Shown here: in pieces, positions 1 to 11,840 of the stretch
Numbering within the stretch: position 1 is the stretch's first letter
How the letters are laid out: the number at the start of each line of letters is the position of its first letter
DNA from: Cinnamomum chago
Lineage: Eukaryota; Streptophyta; Magnoliopsida; Laurales; Lauraceae
Length of the DNA stretch: 64,000 nucleotides
Reading direction: 5' to 3'
Assembly: GCA_038049695.1 (NCBI GenBank)
Contig: CP142461.1
Span: 30,077,001 to 30,141,000 of the forward strand
Position numbers and translations under genes: made by a program
Notes under the pieces: generated by a model
What the model saw: only the letters and a program-made list of their open reading frames with translations
The model's database searches: none
What the model was told of the DNA's origin: nothing

Positions 1-1723
1 TCCAGTTTTCAACATTTAGTAGTTATGATCAGTTGTGGGGCCCATTGACCATCCAAATGAGCATTTATCAGTGTCCTAAGCCCGAGTCAACGGTGTGGCT
101 CAACCTTGACTCGCGGGGACCACAGTTTAGGGTTTAGGTTATTAATCTAAGATGATTCGATCTCTAAGAGTTGTCAACAATGCCCTTAACCAACTAAGCA
201 CCAATTATAGTATTTTATGGCTTTAATGACACCGTTTAGAGATCGAATTACCGGAGATAGACCTGAATCTAAAGTGGCCTATTACCTAGGATTGGACCGT
301 TGGATTTCTCGTTGATTCTCTGATTGAAGTTTATACTTCACTGTTATTATTACTCTGTCATTCTTAGATCTTTAGAATAGTTGTTTACTATTAATTGAAC
401 ATAAATGAAAGACCTGAACCTAGGGTATCTAGAGGTGACCCGATAGTGTGATTTCGGAGAACATTGACCCGTGTCTGTGTCTAGGCGGGCCCTTAATGGG
501 CCTAAGTGTGGAGATGTGAACCCTTTAGCTTGAAGAGGTAGTTTTTTTTATTGGACAGTTAAGTTATATGGATTGGAATGGAATTGTTCATCAGTATAAG
601 TGGATTAGTTACCTCGTATGGACAGATTTAGACCAGGCCATGTACTGATGGGCCTTGGTATGGATCCAACGAGTGGGCCTGGACCTTGAATGAGATCCAG
701 AGACTGTATTGAGATGTGTAGACCTCTTAGAGATATTGTTAGGACCTTGTTCACGCAAGGCAAAGCCTAGACAGACACAGACCTTAGAGTATTCTCGAGT
801 CGGCATGAACATTCACTCGGTTGATTTAAGCTCAGCCTGTGGACTGATCATCCCCGGTAGGAGCTAGTTGAGTATTGAGGAGCTATCATGATGAGCTGTG
901 TGGTTGAGATGGACGGTGTGATACCGTGCCGGTCTGGAGTGTTGAGATGATGAGTTGATGAGTGATATGTGGGATTAGTTATTCCCACCACTGGTGAGAT
1001 TTCCCCGCCGCAACTGTGTTCAGTATGGGAGGGCCGCGGCATAATATCCCGCGGTATTCCAGCTCGTGTGAATGTGCCACCTTGTTGTAGTAGTTTAGAT
1101 GATTTCATTTATACTGATTCCTTATGATTTAAATGCACAACTGCCTAGTTCATTTCCCTTGCTATTCATTTAATTTATGTACCTGTCTTTATTTCCTTTG
1201 ATATATATGTTCTATGTTAGTAGTATGTTGTAACTTGCCAGATCGTTTAGATCTGACCCATTCATTGGTGCTTAGGCCTTGATCCCGAGATCCCAGACGA
1301 TGCACTAGCTGTAGTGGAGGCACCCGTTGCAGGAGAGTACGCATGGGGCCCGGCCGACACGGATGTCGAGCCGGAGGGTGGAGACGATCTATATGGGTTT
1401 TGAGGGACTCTCTTTTATTTTGGGTTTGAGAGACAATTTTGTAGCGAGATGGGTAGATTCAAATGTATAAGTTTTGATTAACAACTGATACTGTAACTAG
1501 ACCTTTGTTCTGCTCACACTTTATATATCGATACCTATTGCTTCCGCATTGTTTAATTGTTATGCTTCCGCAATTTAAATGTTATTATTATATGGTTCAA
1601 AAAGTTTTAAATTGGACCTCACTGCGGCCTACGATCTTGGAAGTTCTCGGATTTTTCGGGAAGTAGCGCGCCAATTTCGGGTATTCGAACGAGTATATCG
1701 GTATCCGGAATTGGGGCGTTACA
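1..1723 (-). mobile_element. Terminal part of a long LTR (cut by window edge)
   Basis: This stretch is the reverse complement of 33446-35181. It ends at 1723 with the complement of the TGTAACGCCCC terminus, followed by unrelated sequence (CCCTGGCTAG). It therefore represents roughly the first 1.7 kb of the same ~4 kb LTR, in opposite orientation, with the rest beyond the left edge. In a sample of about 120 aligned bases near position 1 I count four differences from the other copy, so both copies look fairly young. Whether it is a solo LTR or the outer LTR of an element lying to the left cannot be seen here. No coding domains are recognisable; open frames within it are chance frames in LTR sequence. 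Strand is given relative to the 33446 copy. Confidence 0.85.
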
Positions 1724-3254
1724 CCCTGGCTAGCTCGACTCGGGCACGGCCCGTGACGGCATGACTCATTTGACATCCCTATGGGCATTCATATGCCGAT
1801 CGAGTTGGAAATCAGTGGTGGGGGGCCTCAAATGAGACAAACAATTTTAGCAAAAATGAATATATTTGTTTGCTAGAATGGAGAGTGTTTTCTTCCTCTC
1901 TGTTTTGTTTTGTATTGGTATTTTTTTTTTTTGTGTTTTTTTTTTTTTGGGTAATTAGAATGGACAGTTGAACCTATGAGCTTTCACACACACATTCCAA
2001 CCAGGTGAACTACTTCATCCACTGGGCTCGAGCATAACCTATTCCAGATGGGTTGTTCTCCTCTGCCTCTTTAGAAGTTTAAGCATTAAGATATTAAGAA
2101 TCAACAATCTTCTTATATCCATCTTGTGTGAGATTGGAGAGATCTCCTCAACACAAGAAACCCTTGCCACCGAAAATCAATACTTCATGAAAATGATAAT
2201 TTTGGCATAAATGGAACACACACATGATTAACATGACAAACATCTAAGTATAGGAGAAAATAAGTTATGATAATTATAAAGATATTGCAAGGTACGCTAC
2301 ACCTCAGGAGCACTCATTTCTTTTCTTCTTTCAGGAGTCTGAAAGCCCATTATGATTGTTGCTCCAAAATCCAAATTGTCACCAAGCGAGCAGGGATAGC
2401 AAAGGGTTGGATTAAATAGTTGACCCACCGTGAGGCCCACTTATATCATGGTTATTGTGGTTCACTTGCCATCTAGACCCTTCCTCTAGTGGGTCCCACA
2501 ATAAATGGGCTCCACACCCACAATATATATATATATATATTTCCTCGTACCCGTTGTGGGGTGGCAAACGGGGGGTGGGGGGCGCTAACAGAAGTTGGAT
2601 TAACAGGGGCTGTGGAGGGGTTTAGGCTCAACTCGTATTTGACCTATTTTTAAAACAAGTCAAGGATACGGAACTTCAACCTACACCTAATGTGCGTCAA
2701 CCGGTATATCCTGCGTTCAATGTGGGTCAACTCATTTAACCCGACTATAGAATCATGGCTTGAACCCAATCCTTTTCAAATGTTAAGGCTGTATTTGACT
2801 AAACTTGCCCGCAATAAAAAAAAATCCCACTATAAGCTTCACTCATTTTATAAAAAATATACTATTTTAAATGTTAAAACATTAAATAACCAAATTATTT
2901 AAATGGGTTTAGATATATGGATCAGCCCTAACCAAACACATTTATATAAGTTAGGTAGGTTCACCCCCATCATAATAGAACCTTTTTACGTATGGGAAGA
3001 GGAAGACTGCTAAGAAAAATGATAATGCGAAAGATTAGGCCATGCATATGAAAAGGGTGACTTACTTAGAGATCAAACCCTTGACAACGGATTGACATGC
3101 GGGAGTGCCAATTGGGCAACCCATCCTTGTTGTTGGAATTAGTACTTGAGTGCTCCCGAGGAGTACTTTACTTTTCCCCGCAAAATCATTTACATCCAAT
3201 TGGCTCGAAGGTCTACCCATCTATCTCATCCTAGAGAAGGAAGATATTGTTATC
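1724..3254. other. Intergenic, no gene seen
   Basis: AT-rich unique-looking sequence. It contains T-rich tracts near 1921-1948, a short (TA)n tract at 2522-2541, and a G-rich stretch at 2566-2583. No tRNA, coding exon or transposon ends were recognised. Confidence 0.5.
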
Positions 3255-3464
3255 ATGGGAAGAAGCTGGTCTTCTTCAATTTTCCGGTGGCCGGATTTTG
3301 ATTTTTCAGGGCTTTATCCGAACTGGGCACTGCTATTTCGATGGTCAGATATGGAGGTATGGATCGTGGACAGCGTTCTGTGGACGGTCGTGATGGTGTT
3401 AGAGTCACTGGCTTTGGTGGCCATGCTCTGTTTCTTCTTCATCTTCTGTGGCTGCAGCATCTAG
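3255..3464 (+). CDS. Possible small single-pass membrane protein (69 aa)
   Basis: Starting at the ATG at 3255 (MGRSWSSS), the frame gives 69 residues ending in FFFIFCGCSI and a TAG stop. Residues about 1-36 are polar and rich in Trp and aromatics. Residues about 37-66 form one long hydrophobic helix (VLWTVVMVLESLALVAMLCF), and a Cys-Gly-Cys sits at the C-terminus. This architecture, an amphipathic head with a C-terminal anchor, looks like a real tail-anchored micro-protein rather than a chance frame. I have the impression of similar short plant proteins but cannot name a family. The frame is open upstream to an ATG at 3150; the internal start is preferred because the composition changes there. 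No intron is needed. It could still be spurious. Confidence 0.45.
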   Translation: MGRSWSSSIFRWPDFDFSGLYPNWALLFRWSDMEVWIVDSVLWTVVMVLESLALVAMLCFFFIFCGCSI

Positions 3465-3716
3465 AAGGTTCTTCAAGCAAATCTTTCAACTTTTGTTTGC
3501 TGTTTTGGATTGTTGTTTACTGTACATCAAAATTGGATATATGAGGGAATACAATTCCAGCTGTGTATGTTTGGCTTTCATTCGGGCTGGATTTCGGTTT
3601 GAATTTTGGGTTAACTTACATATGTTGGTCTGGGCTTAGGTTGAACCAATATCCAATTCAACCCTAGGAAGTTGCAACTCCACTGGTGACCGCTCAATTT
3701 GAGCCTGCCTTTGCGC
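3465..3716. other. Downstream of small ORF, nothing distinct
   Basis: AT-rich sequence that would serve as the 3' region of the small frame at 3255-3464. No other feature is seen. Confidence 0.4.
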
Positions 3717-3898
3717 TTTTTTTTTTTTTTAATCTATCGGAGGTTTTTAACCATTTATTTGGGTTGGACTAATCCCTCTAGGCCCGAAAGGAAGCTGGGT
3801 AAACTCCCCTATAACCCCAGTGTGGTAGTGTAGTTTCGAATTTACAACCTTCGAATGCAAACCATGGTCCTATGCCAACTGAGCTAGCCCTTGGGGTT
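3717..3898 (-). mobile_element. tRNA-derived SINE, minus strand
   Basis: Read on the minus strand, it begins near 3898 with a tRNA-like head. The A-box-like GGGCTAGCTCAGTTGGC is complementary to 3874-3890. About 35 bases on comes a degenerate B-box-like stretch (AGGTTGTAAATTCGAA), then a non-tRNA body, and then an A tail, seen as the T run at 3717-3730. Flanks CTTTGCGCTTT (left) and CTTCGCTTTG (right) could be decayed target duplications. This order of parts is diagnostic of a plant SINE. The head is too divergent to be a working tRNA gene. Confidence 0.75.
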
Positions 3899-5340
3899 GA
3901 CTTCGCTTTGAAATATGAGAGAAAGAAGAAAATCTTGTGTCCTTCATATCCATCAATTCTCAACTGCCTTTACTTCTTAAATTTAGACTGCCAAAATAAT
4001 TGTCCTTGTTGTGTATTATGCATTATTAGCACAAATGTCACTTTGATTAGAGTTAGCTCCAAACATGGTCGAATGTAAAATATATGATCAAGAATAAAAA
4101 AGAAACACGAAGTAGAATGAAATTTAGTCCATTTAATGGGCATATTTGTTTAGCCACTATAAAGTAAAAGTAAACCCAATGGTCATATATTCCCCCCTTA
4201 CTATCGATGTTTAGATGAAAAGGTAGTGTGGCAATGTTTAATCGGCACTTTATTTTACCACATGACTTACTACAAGCTACTTTTTCTTTCCCACATAAAA
4301 GCATGGTAAAATGTGATACCCCAGGCACCAATGCTCAGGGAAGAGTCATGCTAGACCGAATAAGGAAGCACCGCACAAAGTGGAAATAGGAGTTCACTTC
4401 CATGGAAACTACCCTGCACAAACATACTCTATTGGTGGTGAAGATTCTGATTCCTCACTCATGTGGAAATGAAAATCTATAAAGCCCAAAATCCTTGAGC
4501 TGTTGAAAGGGCCAATGACCCGCGTAACAAGCCCATATCTTTCCATTATTTTCTTTGTTTTTGTTTCCATTGGAGAGGCAATTCAACTTCTATTGGTTTG
4601 AATACGGAGACATTGAAAAGTAATTTTGTTTAAACGAATATTTATTACTCTGCACATTGAAGAGGTAGTTCTTAGTTGAATTTGTCAAGTCTGTGTCTTC
4701 TAACTGGCTGCAGAGATATGGGGAAAATTGGGTTGTAGGCAGATTTTTTTTGTTTTGTAAGCAGATCAGTGTTTCACATTGGATGTGGACCCACAAATTG
4801 TCTTTACAGGTTTGCTTTTATACTGGTTAAGAGCTGCCCATATGCTGTTACACAATGAAGAAAGTAATCCTATCTTTGCACAAACCTGTAGTTGTTACTG
4901 GGTCGGAATGGACCCTATACGTAATTGGGCCTGACCCACCTGAAAATCAGGTTTGCTCCACAAAAAAAAAAAAAAAGAATTCCTGGAAACTCTAGCTGGA
5001 GGACTCAGACGAGTCTGGCCAAGTACACAGTCTGTGTTCAGACTTGGCCTGACTCGTTCTATTATCTCAACTCAGTACTTATTGAGCCAAATTGGCTTGG
5101 ATGAGTCATTACAAGGTTTAAACTATGGTTTGTGCATACAATTAAGTAGATTTGTCTAAATACTCTCAAATCCCAATTCAGAAAGAAGAACAAACAAGCA
5201 GCAAAAAACTAAATTCCTTATACTACTGTTTTCTCATCATACTAAAGAAAAGGTTCATGATCTCTGAGTAGAAGTTGGTGAAGATGGAAAACATACTTAT
5301 ATGATAATAAGATGTAGAAAAAAAAAAAAAAACAGAAAAC
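3899..5340. other. Intergenic; 3' region of the WRKY gene
   Basis: No exon or element ends were recognised. It holds an A15 run at 4961-4975. The part from about 5220 to 5340, including an A-rich stretch at 5319-5333, is probably the 3' UTR and flank of the WRKY gene, which is transcribed leftwards. Confidence 0.45.
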
Positions 5341-6029
5341 CTAAAAATTGGAAGATGGTGGTGAGCTAAAGATGTATTGCGGCTGTTGTTGTTGATGGTG
5401 GTGGTGGTGATAATGATTCGATACAGTGGCCATATCCACCGTCGATGAGAAACCAGCCAAGACCTCATCAGAATTCAGTGGAATTGGAGGTTGCGGGACC
5501 GTTGGATTGGGATGTTTGTGCTGACCTTCATATGTTGTCACAACGATTGCAGGATCATCAGATGATCGTTCCACTCGTTTTTTAACACCACACAAGTGAC
5601 TAGTGCAACGGTAGTAACTCCTGAATGACAACAGTATCAACAACATTAATATTTCACATGTTACATCCTCCCTCTAGATGTCTATGATTAGATAAGATGA
5701 ATAATTAGAAATTAGAGATGGGGGAGTTCATACTTCATACCTTGGAAAAGGACTATCTTTCACAGCTTTCTGACCATATTTTCGCCATCGGTAGCCATCT
5801 TCAAGATGATCGACTTGGCTCTTAGTTATGAAAGCAAATTGAGGTTCTCTCTCCCTCTTCTGTTTCTTGGTTTTTTTCTTCTCATATTTCAGTCTAATGA
5901 AGAAAAGAATTATTTGGAAAATGTAATTAAAATCCTCAAATGTAAGAAATCACCCTAAAACTTTAATCACAAGGCCCCAGAAGTTAAAAACAATTTCCAT
6001 GTGGGGGGTTTTATTATTATCAATGAAAT

Positions 6030-6070
<41 letters not shown>

Positions 6071-8394
6071 GTTTCATGAGTGTCAAAATGGGGGGACTAG
6101 TTCCATGTGGGAACTCATCATGAAATGATACTGCATGTAAAGGAATGTGATTGATCACAAGTTAGCCCAGGGGACTATCATAGGCCCCAGGCTTTTAACA
6201 TTTCTCTTTAGCAGCTTGGGCCTTTGCATATACATCCCCAAAGAGGCGCATTTTTAGGAATGACCGGCAATTCTTAAATCTGTTGTGATCAATTCAAATC
6301 CCTCACACTACCCTCTTTCAGTTACAGTTATGCAAATCTGACACTCCCATGACACTCTTCTTTGTTAGATTGAATAAGAAAATTTGACACTCATTAAACT
6401 TTATCTAATAATTAGGGTTTGAACCTGTTTGGGACCCGTAATAGTTATTAGTTTTTATACAAAGATTGGTCATAGAAAAAGATTTTAAACCCCTTAATAC
6501 ACCAATGAGTAAAATTCAAGAAAAATATATGACAAATTAATCTATTCCCCCATTTGTTTCATGGAACTGAATCTCAAACAATTCTGAAATTTTTATTTAT
6601 AAAAGTCGTTAATGATGAAGAAACTAGGAAGAAGATTCATAAATGCTCATCGAATAATTACCCCTTCAATGGAAAATCATTTAAGGGGATATGGAAAACA
6701 AATACTCATATACCACCATAGAAAGTTAAATATAAGGAAGGAAGGGTTTCATCTACATCTCTACCTTAAACCCTTCACACCTCACCAATTCTAGTGCAAT
6801 TTGTGTATAGTTTGAGAATGCATTCAATGGACATATCCCTTTTTCTACGGAACGGAATATCCATTCCTATTATAATTTAGTAAAGAGGAGGGTTTTGGCT
6901 TTGATTTTGACCATTAGTTGGGATTTTAACCGTAAGTTATTCTTTTTTCAAATCTTTTCTCCACATTTATGTAACCACCTACTTACTTTATTTCATTATC
7001 AAAACCACCTACAGCCACTCCCCACTTCTCTTTTTTCTGCAAAAACTCCATTTTAATATAAACTCTATCATTTCCTTTCTACTCTAATTCTCCTCTTTCC
7101 AGCACTAGCTATTGAATTACATAAATAGGTACTCTCATAATCTTTTTATTCTTTTGTTTTCTTTCTAAAATCTATAAAAAAATTAATGCATGAAATTTCA
7201 AATTGCAATGTTGGCCATATCCGTGCTGAACACGTTATGCTAGTCACTCTTAAAGGAGATGATTTACCTTGACATTACAAATACACAATTGCTAAAACTA
7301 CTTTTCCTTAAAAAAAAAATGTGTTACGCCAAATTGTTAAAAGAAAACAATCGCGGAGAAGCCACTACTTTTAGGTGAACAAGGTTTTATACAACATGCC
7401 CCTAGAAATCTTATGTTGGAACCATTTGACCATGAATTCCATTCTTCTCGAAGGGGCACTAAAGTTGGTATTCATTTTATTTTAAAGGAGAATACTTTCC
7501 TAAGGACAATCCACATAGAGACATCTATGCAGAAAAATTATGTGGGGCCCACCAAGGCATTGATCCAAATGGACCATCAAAACCCCCAGCCCCTACTTCT
7601 AGAAGATCCGTTGGATTTGCACCAATCCAATTGAATTAGACCGTTGGATTGAGGGTCAAAAATATAAAGTCATTAATCTTGTGGGTCACAATCAAGGGTT
7701 AGCGTGATCTGATTGATTTACAAATTTGCAGATAGGTAGGTTACACCAAGATCTTCCGATCCCCCCACCTCTCGTCCATCTGTGATTGATGTGGCCCTAA
7801 GTGGGCCCCACAAGGCCGTCCGCACGACATCCTCAATAACTGTATCCAGCAGAGAGCATGACCGTATACTATAATATATATATATATATATAGTAATTCG
7901 ATTTAGTATCTAATTATGATGTCATGGTGATCTCATCATTCATGGGTTGGTGACCAGGCTCAACTCAACCTTAGTAGTCTTCCCATAATCATACCTGGTC
8001 CAGTTTAATAGATTTAAAGAAAAAGAATCGTACAGAGACTACTGAGCTGAAGATAATATGCAAAGACTCAAATGCATCCATCCTAAAACAAGAGAACTCA
8101 CTCTTTCTTGCTCTTCTTCTCTTCTTCTTCTACCTCCACTTTGATGTCATCTTCATTCCCAACCTCATTCGACGAAGATGAGTTGGGAGTCCCAGGAGGA
8201 AGCGTGGGTGATGCTGTTGTCATCCCCACCGTCGATGGTGGTGGCAAGTCCAACATAGACGGTCCAAAATCTTCAAGTTCCAGCAAATCCATGAAACCTA
8301 AGGAGCTGCCTTCGGGCACACCCACGTCTCCAGAAAGATCAAAGATGCTTGTAAAAGCAGAGGTGGGCTGAAACTCATCATAAAATGACTCCAT
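5341..8394 (-). CDS. WRKY transcription factor, group IIc (241 aa, 3 exons)
   Basis: Sequence-specific activator or repressor that binds W-boxes (TTGAC) in the nucleus. Exons on the minus strand are 8394-8102, 5893-5741 and 5620-5341. They join in frame to 726 nt, and all introns are GT-AG. The N-terminus has a SLGFMDLLEL motif (about residues 31-40) like that of WRKY23/48-type proteins. An acidic run and then a Lys-rich run lead to the domain. WRKYGQK is at residues 134-140. The zinc finger is C-X4-C-X23-H-X-H (C154, C159, H183, H185). The second intron (5621-5740) splits an Arg codon just after PFP, the conserved R-type position. The C-terminus is His/Gln-rich (NHYHHHHHQQQQ). The start is the ATG at 8394; an in-frame ATG 13 codons upstream lies in CT-rich leader sequence and is less likely. 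Group IIc is secure; the exact orthologue is not. Confidence 0.94.
6034..6068. repeat. (TA)n microsatellite
   Basis: About 35 bases of alternating TA within WRKY intron 1. Confidence 0.95.
6865..7243 (+). mobile_element. Short non-autonomous Helitron-like element
   Basis: It starts TCCTATTATAATTTAG and ends with a hairpin CGTGCTGAACACG followed by TTATGCTAG, with T next. This is the classic Helitron 3' layout of a short palindrome, about 5-10 bases, CTAG, then T. The same family recurs at 57360-57691: both copies share GTTTTGG-like 5' sequence, GATTTTGACC-like blocks, pyrimidine-rich middles and the terminal hairpin plus ATGCTAGT. No inverted terminal repeats or target duplication are seen, as expected. 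It lies inside WRKY intron 1 and has no coding capacity. Confidence 0.62.
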
Positions 8395-8920
8395 AGAGAG
8401 AGGGAGAGAGATATGGAATGGTATGGTATGCAATGGTATGGTTTTAACTTGTAAGGTGAGAAGGTGAGAGGAGAAGAAGTAGGGAACACGTTGTCTATAA
8501 TCTCAAATGACCGCTGTCACAGGTCGGCTTTGGCTTTGGAATGTGAATGAGAACAAGTGGGGTGTGGACTCATGTGTCAAGTCAACCAACCCACCAATAG
8601 TGATGTTGGTATAATCCAAACATCCGATTGATCTGTAGTTATTGACATTGTGCCCACCTGATGATCTGATCTCCAGATGGGCCATGCCAATTTTGATGGT
8701 TGGGATTAGAGGGTCAGGACAGATGGGGGCTGATGAGCTTCTGCCAGGCCCTCTTACCACGACCATGTGTTTGGTCATTTGATATTTTCGGCTTTGTACT
8801 AAAACGGTGGTATGAATGCGGATATGCACGCGGAGAGGAATATCGGCCGCAAACATTGATCTCACTTTGGCGCCGCGTGCATGCATCCGCTTAGCCGAGC
8901 CTTTTCTCTCTTGGTGCGTG
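8395..8920 (-). promoter_or_regulatory. WRKY upstream region with W-box cores
   Basis: Immediately upstream of the WRKY start, the minus strand shows a CT-rich leader (8395-8480). A weak TATA-like ATTATAGA lies near 8495-8502. At 8576-8586 the minus strand reads GGTTGACTTGAC, two adjacent TTGAC cores, the first a full W-box TTGACT. This would suit autoregulation or cross-regulation by WRKY proteins. A 140-residue open frame across this region shows no recognisable domain and is not called a gene. Confidence 0.4.
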
Positions 8921-9773
8921 TGCAAGGGAAGAAAATTTTGAATTGATTGTTTTCAATGAAAAGGATTTAGTTTAATTTCATGTAAACTAGTTAAATTCGT
9001 AGAATCTCTTGTAAAGGGTCATTTATTCTTATGCAATTGATTTATGTTTGCTTGTGTTGTTTTAAAAATGTGATGCATAATAGATGACTTATAAATAGAG
9101 TCATTTGCACACCAAAATTTTCACACCATGATCCGTGTGAAAGTGATTCAAACTCCTCTTGCAAAAAAAAAAGCATCAATTCACTTTTTACAATGTAATT
9201 GCATTTTCATGGGGACCATCACTACCTTTTATGTTCTCTAATTCTTTTGTGCCTCATATTTGTAATCTAAACTGTTTATTTAGCGTATTGATCGGTTGAT
9301 AAACCCCAATTTCTTAAAGTTCATTATATTAAATATTCAAAGGTTTTGAGTATCTTTTTTGTGAAAAAAGTCTCAAATTATATATTTAATTTTCTACACT
9401 TTTTTGGAACTCCAATTCATATATAATTTTCATTGTTCATTATTCTTGTATTAATGGTAAATATAAGGATTTTTTGTTTTATTTCTTAATTTTCATGAAT
9501 TTTAAGAAATTTGTGAAAAACGTAACAAAAGTTCAAATAAATCTAAAATTATTGGATGTACTCATTTACTAATGCCAAAATATATAGTGATTTTGATAAA
9601 CTTATATAGTGATGTGTTTCACATGTGACATGTCTAACATTAATTTTATATGTAGTGCTTATATATATTTAATTCTTATTTTCCTATCACATGTGTAAGA
9701 GGCAAATGACCCCAGGAAAAAGGAAAATCCATAGAGCACAAAATCTCTCGTTGCATGGACATACTATTTAGGT
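8921..9773. other. AT-rich intergenic, nothing recognised
   Basis: Very AT-rich stretch without recognisable exons, RNA genes or element ends. The last eight bases (atttaggt, 9766-9773) form the left target duplication of the neighbouring hAT-like element. Confidence 0.5.
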
Positions 9774-10907
9774 CAGGGATGGAGGGAGAGGGGGTAGAGA
9801 AGGGTCAATTGCCCCCCTCAACTTCTTCCATTCCTTTGAATAGATGAGAGAAATTTTAAAAACCTCTTAAAGTTATTTTTTGGTTTAGTGCCATTTTGCC
9901 CCTCCTCATGTGTTTTTGTTTTCTAAAAAAGTAAGAATTTAAGAAGCCTTTGAAGTTACTTTTATCTTCTTTTTTTTTTGAAAAGTAAGTTAAGCCTTCA
10001 ATTTCTCAAAGAAAATATACAGAAAGGGGGGTCTCTCTTCAGAAAGAAGATAGAACCTTCCAAAACAAGTCAGCCAGTCATTCCCCAAGATTTAAGGAGA
10101 GTTTCAAGTAAATCAATCCAAATTTCCTCTTTTATCTCCAAAATGGAAGTCTCCACACGACAGAGGTTCCTCCTTTACAAAAATTGTCCATCTCTACAAC
10201 TAGTTATTTGGGCATCTTGGCTATTAATTGGACTCAAATAAGAGTTGGTCCCATTGTATTTACATTTAATTATATCTTATAGTGGGACCAGCTTCTAATG
10301 GAATAAAATTAGGGGGGAGCCCATTAAAGAAGAGTTCATTTATTCTAAATAGCATGGATAATTGATATTCAACCGTCCATGCCTATCATAGGCATTGTGG
10401 CCCATTAAAAATTTATAAGTAAATGATCATCAGATTTTTGTTAATTAGTTATAAGTGGTTTGGTTAAATGTGATTAAATTAATATAGGCCCTACTTTGAT
10501 TAGAGTGGGATTCAACTCTCAATCCAAAAATAATAAGTAATAATTATTTTGAACGGCTTAATTAGATTCATTAATTAGATTCATTAATATAGGCCCTACT
10601 TTGCATTTTAATTGACCTCAAAGTTCTTGAAGAACTATATCCTTAAAGATATTGAGGTACTTTAAGTTCAGGTTTCTTCTCTAAACATTAGTTAAAGACT
10701 CTGTAAAAATAAATGAATTTATTCTTAAATGATAAATAAAGAAATCAACAAATATAAGATAAAAATAAATAAATTTAATCATAAATGATAAATAAAGATA
10801 TCAATAAATATAAGATATTAATTATCTCCTCTAAAATATATCTTGGCTCTGCCAATGTTAATTGACTATCGCTTGCCCCTCTGGAAAAAATCTTGGCTCC
10901 ATCACTG
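9774..10907. mobile_element. Non-autonomous hAT-like element (1.13 kb)
   Basis: The ends are inverted. The left starts CAGGGATGGAGGGA; the right, read from outside, starts CAGTGATGGAGCCAAGA. This resembles the common plant hAT terminus of the CAGTGGCGGAGCC type. Flanks are atttaggt (9766-9773) and ctttaggt (10908-10915), an 8-bp target duplication with one mismatch, as expected for hAT. The interior is AT-rich and contains near-duplicate stretches (aagataTcaAtaaatataag-like around 10730-10815) but no transposase. The right duplication overlaps the first bases of the adjacent Harbinger MITE. Confidence 0.7.
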
Positions 10908-10912
10908 CTTTA

Positions 10913-11248
10913 GGTCATGTTTAGCAACCAAATCCTAAGAGATTTCTCACTTATTTTTTTTATAAAGTCATGGAAAACCTACCTTTGGCCATTGTAAAAT
11001 CTCGGATAATTGTGCCAGTGAGAATTCTCAATAGATCCGACCTCTCCCCATACGATGTAAAAATCCTCATTTTGTTGATTTACACACTTATACAGATTTT
11101 TCTTAGTTATATACATCTATATATACACGCTAATATCAATGTAAAATCCTCAACAAAATTAATCTTCAATGAAGAATCTCCATTACAAGGGTAGTGATGA
11201 ATCCTCAAATCTGTTGATTCTTCTCCTCACCTATTACCAAATGTGCCC
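10913..11248 (+). mobile_element. PIF/Harbinger-like MITE, copy A
   Basis: A 336-bp element with ends GGTCATGTTTAGCAACC and, read inward from the right, GGGCACATTTGGTAATAG. It is flanked by TTA on both sides (10910-10912, 11249-11251), the typical PIF/Harbinger duplication. A second copy in the opposite orientation lies at 11841-12186. No coding capacity. Confidence 0.7.
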
Positions 11249-11840
11249 TTATGAAATTCGTCAATCCTCATAGTGTGGCTACAAACAAACACATGCTTCG
11301 GAGTTGGGCTGACCATCCTTTCAGGAAGGTCCATATATCATCATAAATATTTTGGACAGGGCATGTGGCCTTAGTTCATACAACGCTTCCCCTTTGGTGT
11401 TCGTGGCTCTTAAGAGGAGGCTTTGTTTGAAAAAATTTCAGATTATGGCCCCACTGATAGAAAGTCCAGACATACAATTTCTCTGATTCTCTAATTGACA
11501 GGATCTGGACTCAAAACATAAAGAATGCACGAGGACTTGGACCCTCCCCTCGCAGTGCGAGACCTACCGCTATTGACGTTGTCGCCTGTGCCTTGCTGTC
11601 TAGGGAGGAACAAGGAAACAAAAATCCAATAAACGATGAGAAGATAAATCCAAAATATTGAAGTCAATAGTCAATTCAAAACCCACTTTGACCGCTATTA
11701 CCCATTTCCTTCTCATCCATCACTCATTCCATCTCCTGCAGGTTACTTCCATTGCCACTTGATTGGTGGACCTTTCACTTGACCAGGCCTCCGCCCGGCC
11801 CCGGCCCCGGCCCCAACATCTTTCCAACTATTCGACAATA
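11249..11840. other. Spacer between two inverted MITE copies
   Basis: No gene recognised. It contains a short GC-rich run of repeated GGCCCC units at about 11786-11813, unusual against the AT-rich surroundings. Confidence 0.5.

Larger units (their letters stand above)
5894..8101 (-). other. WRKY intron 1 (2.2 kb) with repeats
   Basis: This intron starts GTGAGT at 8101 and ends with TTAG at 5894. It is far longer than intron 2 (120 bp). It carries a (TA)n tract at 6034-6068, a Helitron-like repeat at 6865-7243, and a second (TA)n near 7873-7893. No coding exon is seen inside. Confidence 0.8.

Noticed and set aside
8503-8925. 140-residue open frame on the minus strand upstream of the WRKY gene
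   Set aside because: No domain or coding-type composition; it overlaps the WRKY promoter and leader.
11784-11813. GC-rich run as a CpG island promoter
   Set aside because: Only about 30 bp of GGCCCC repeats with no neighbouring gene.
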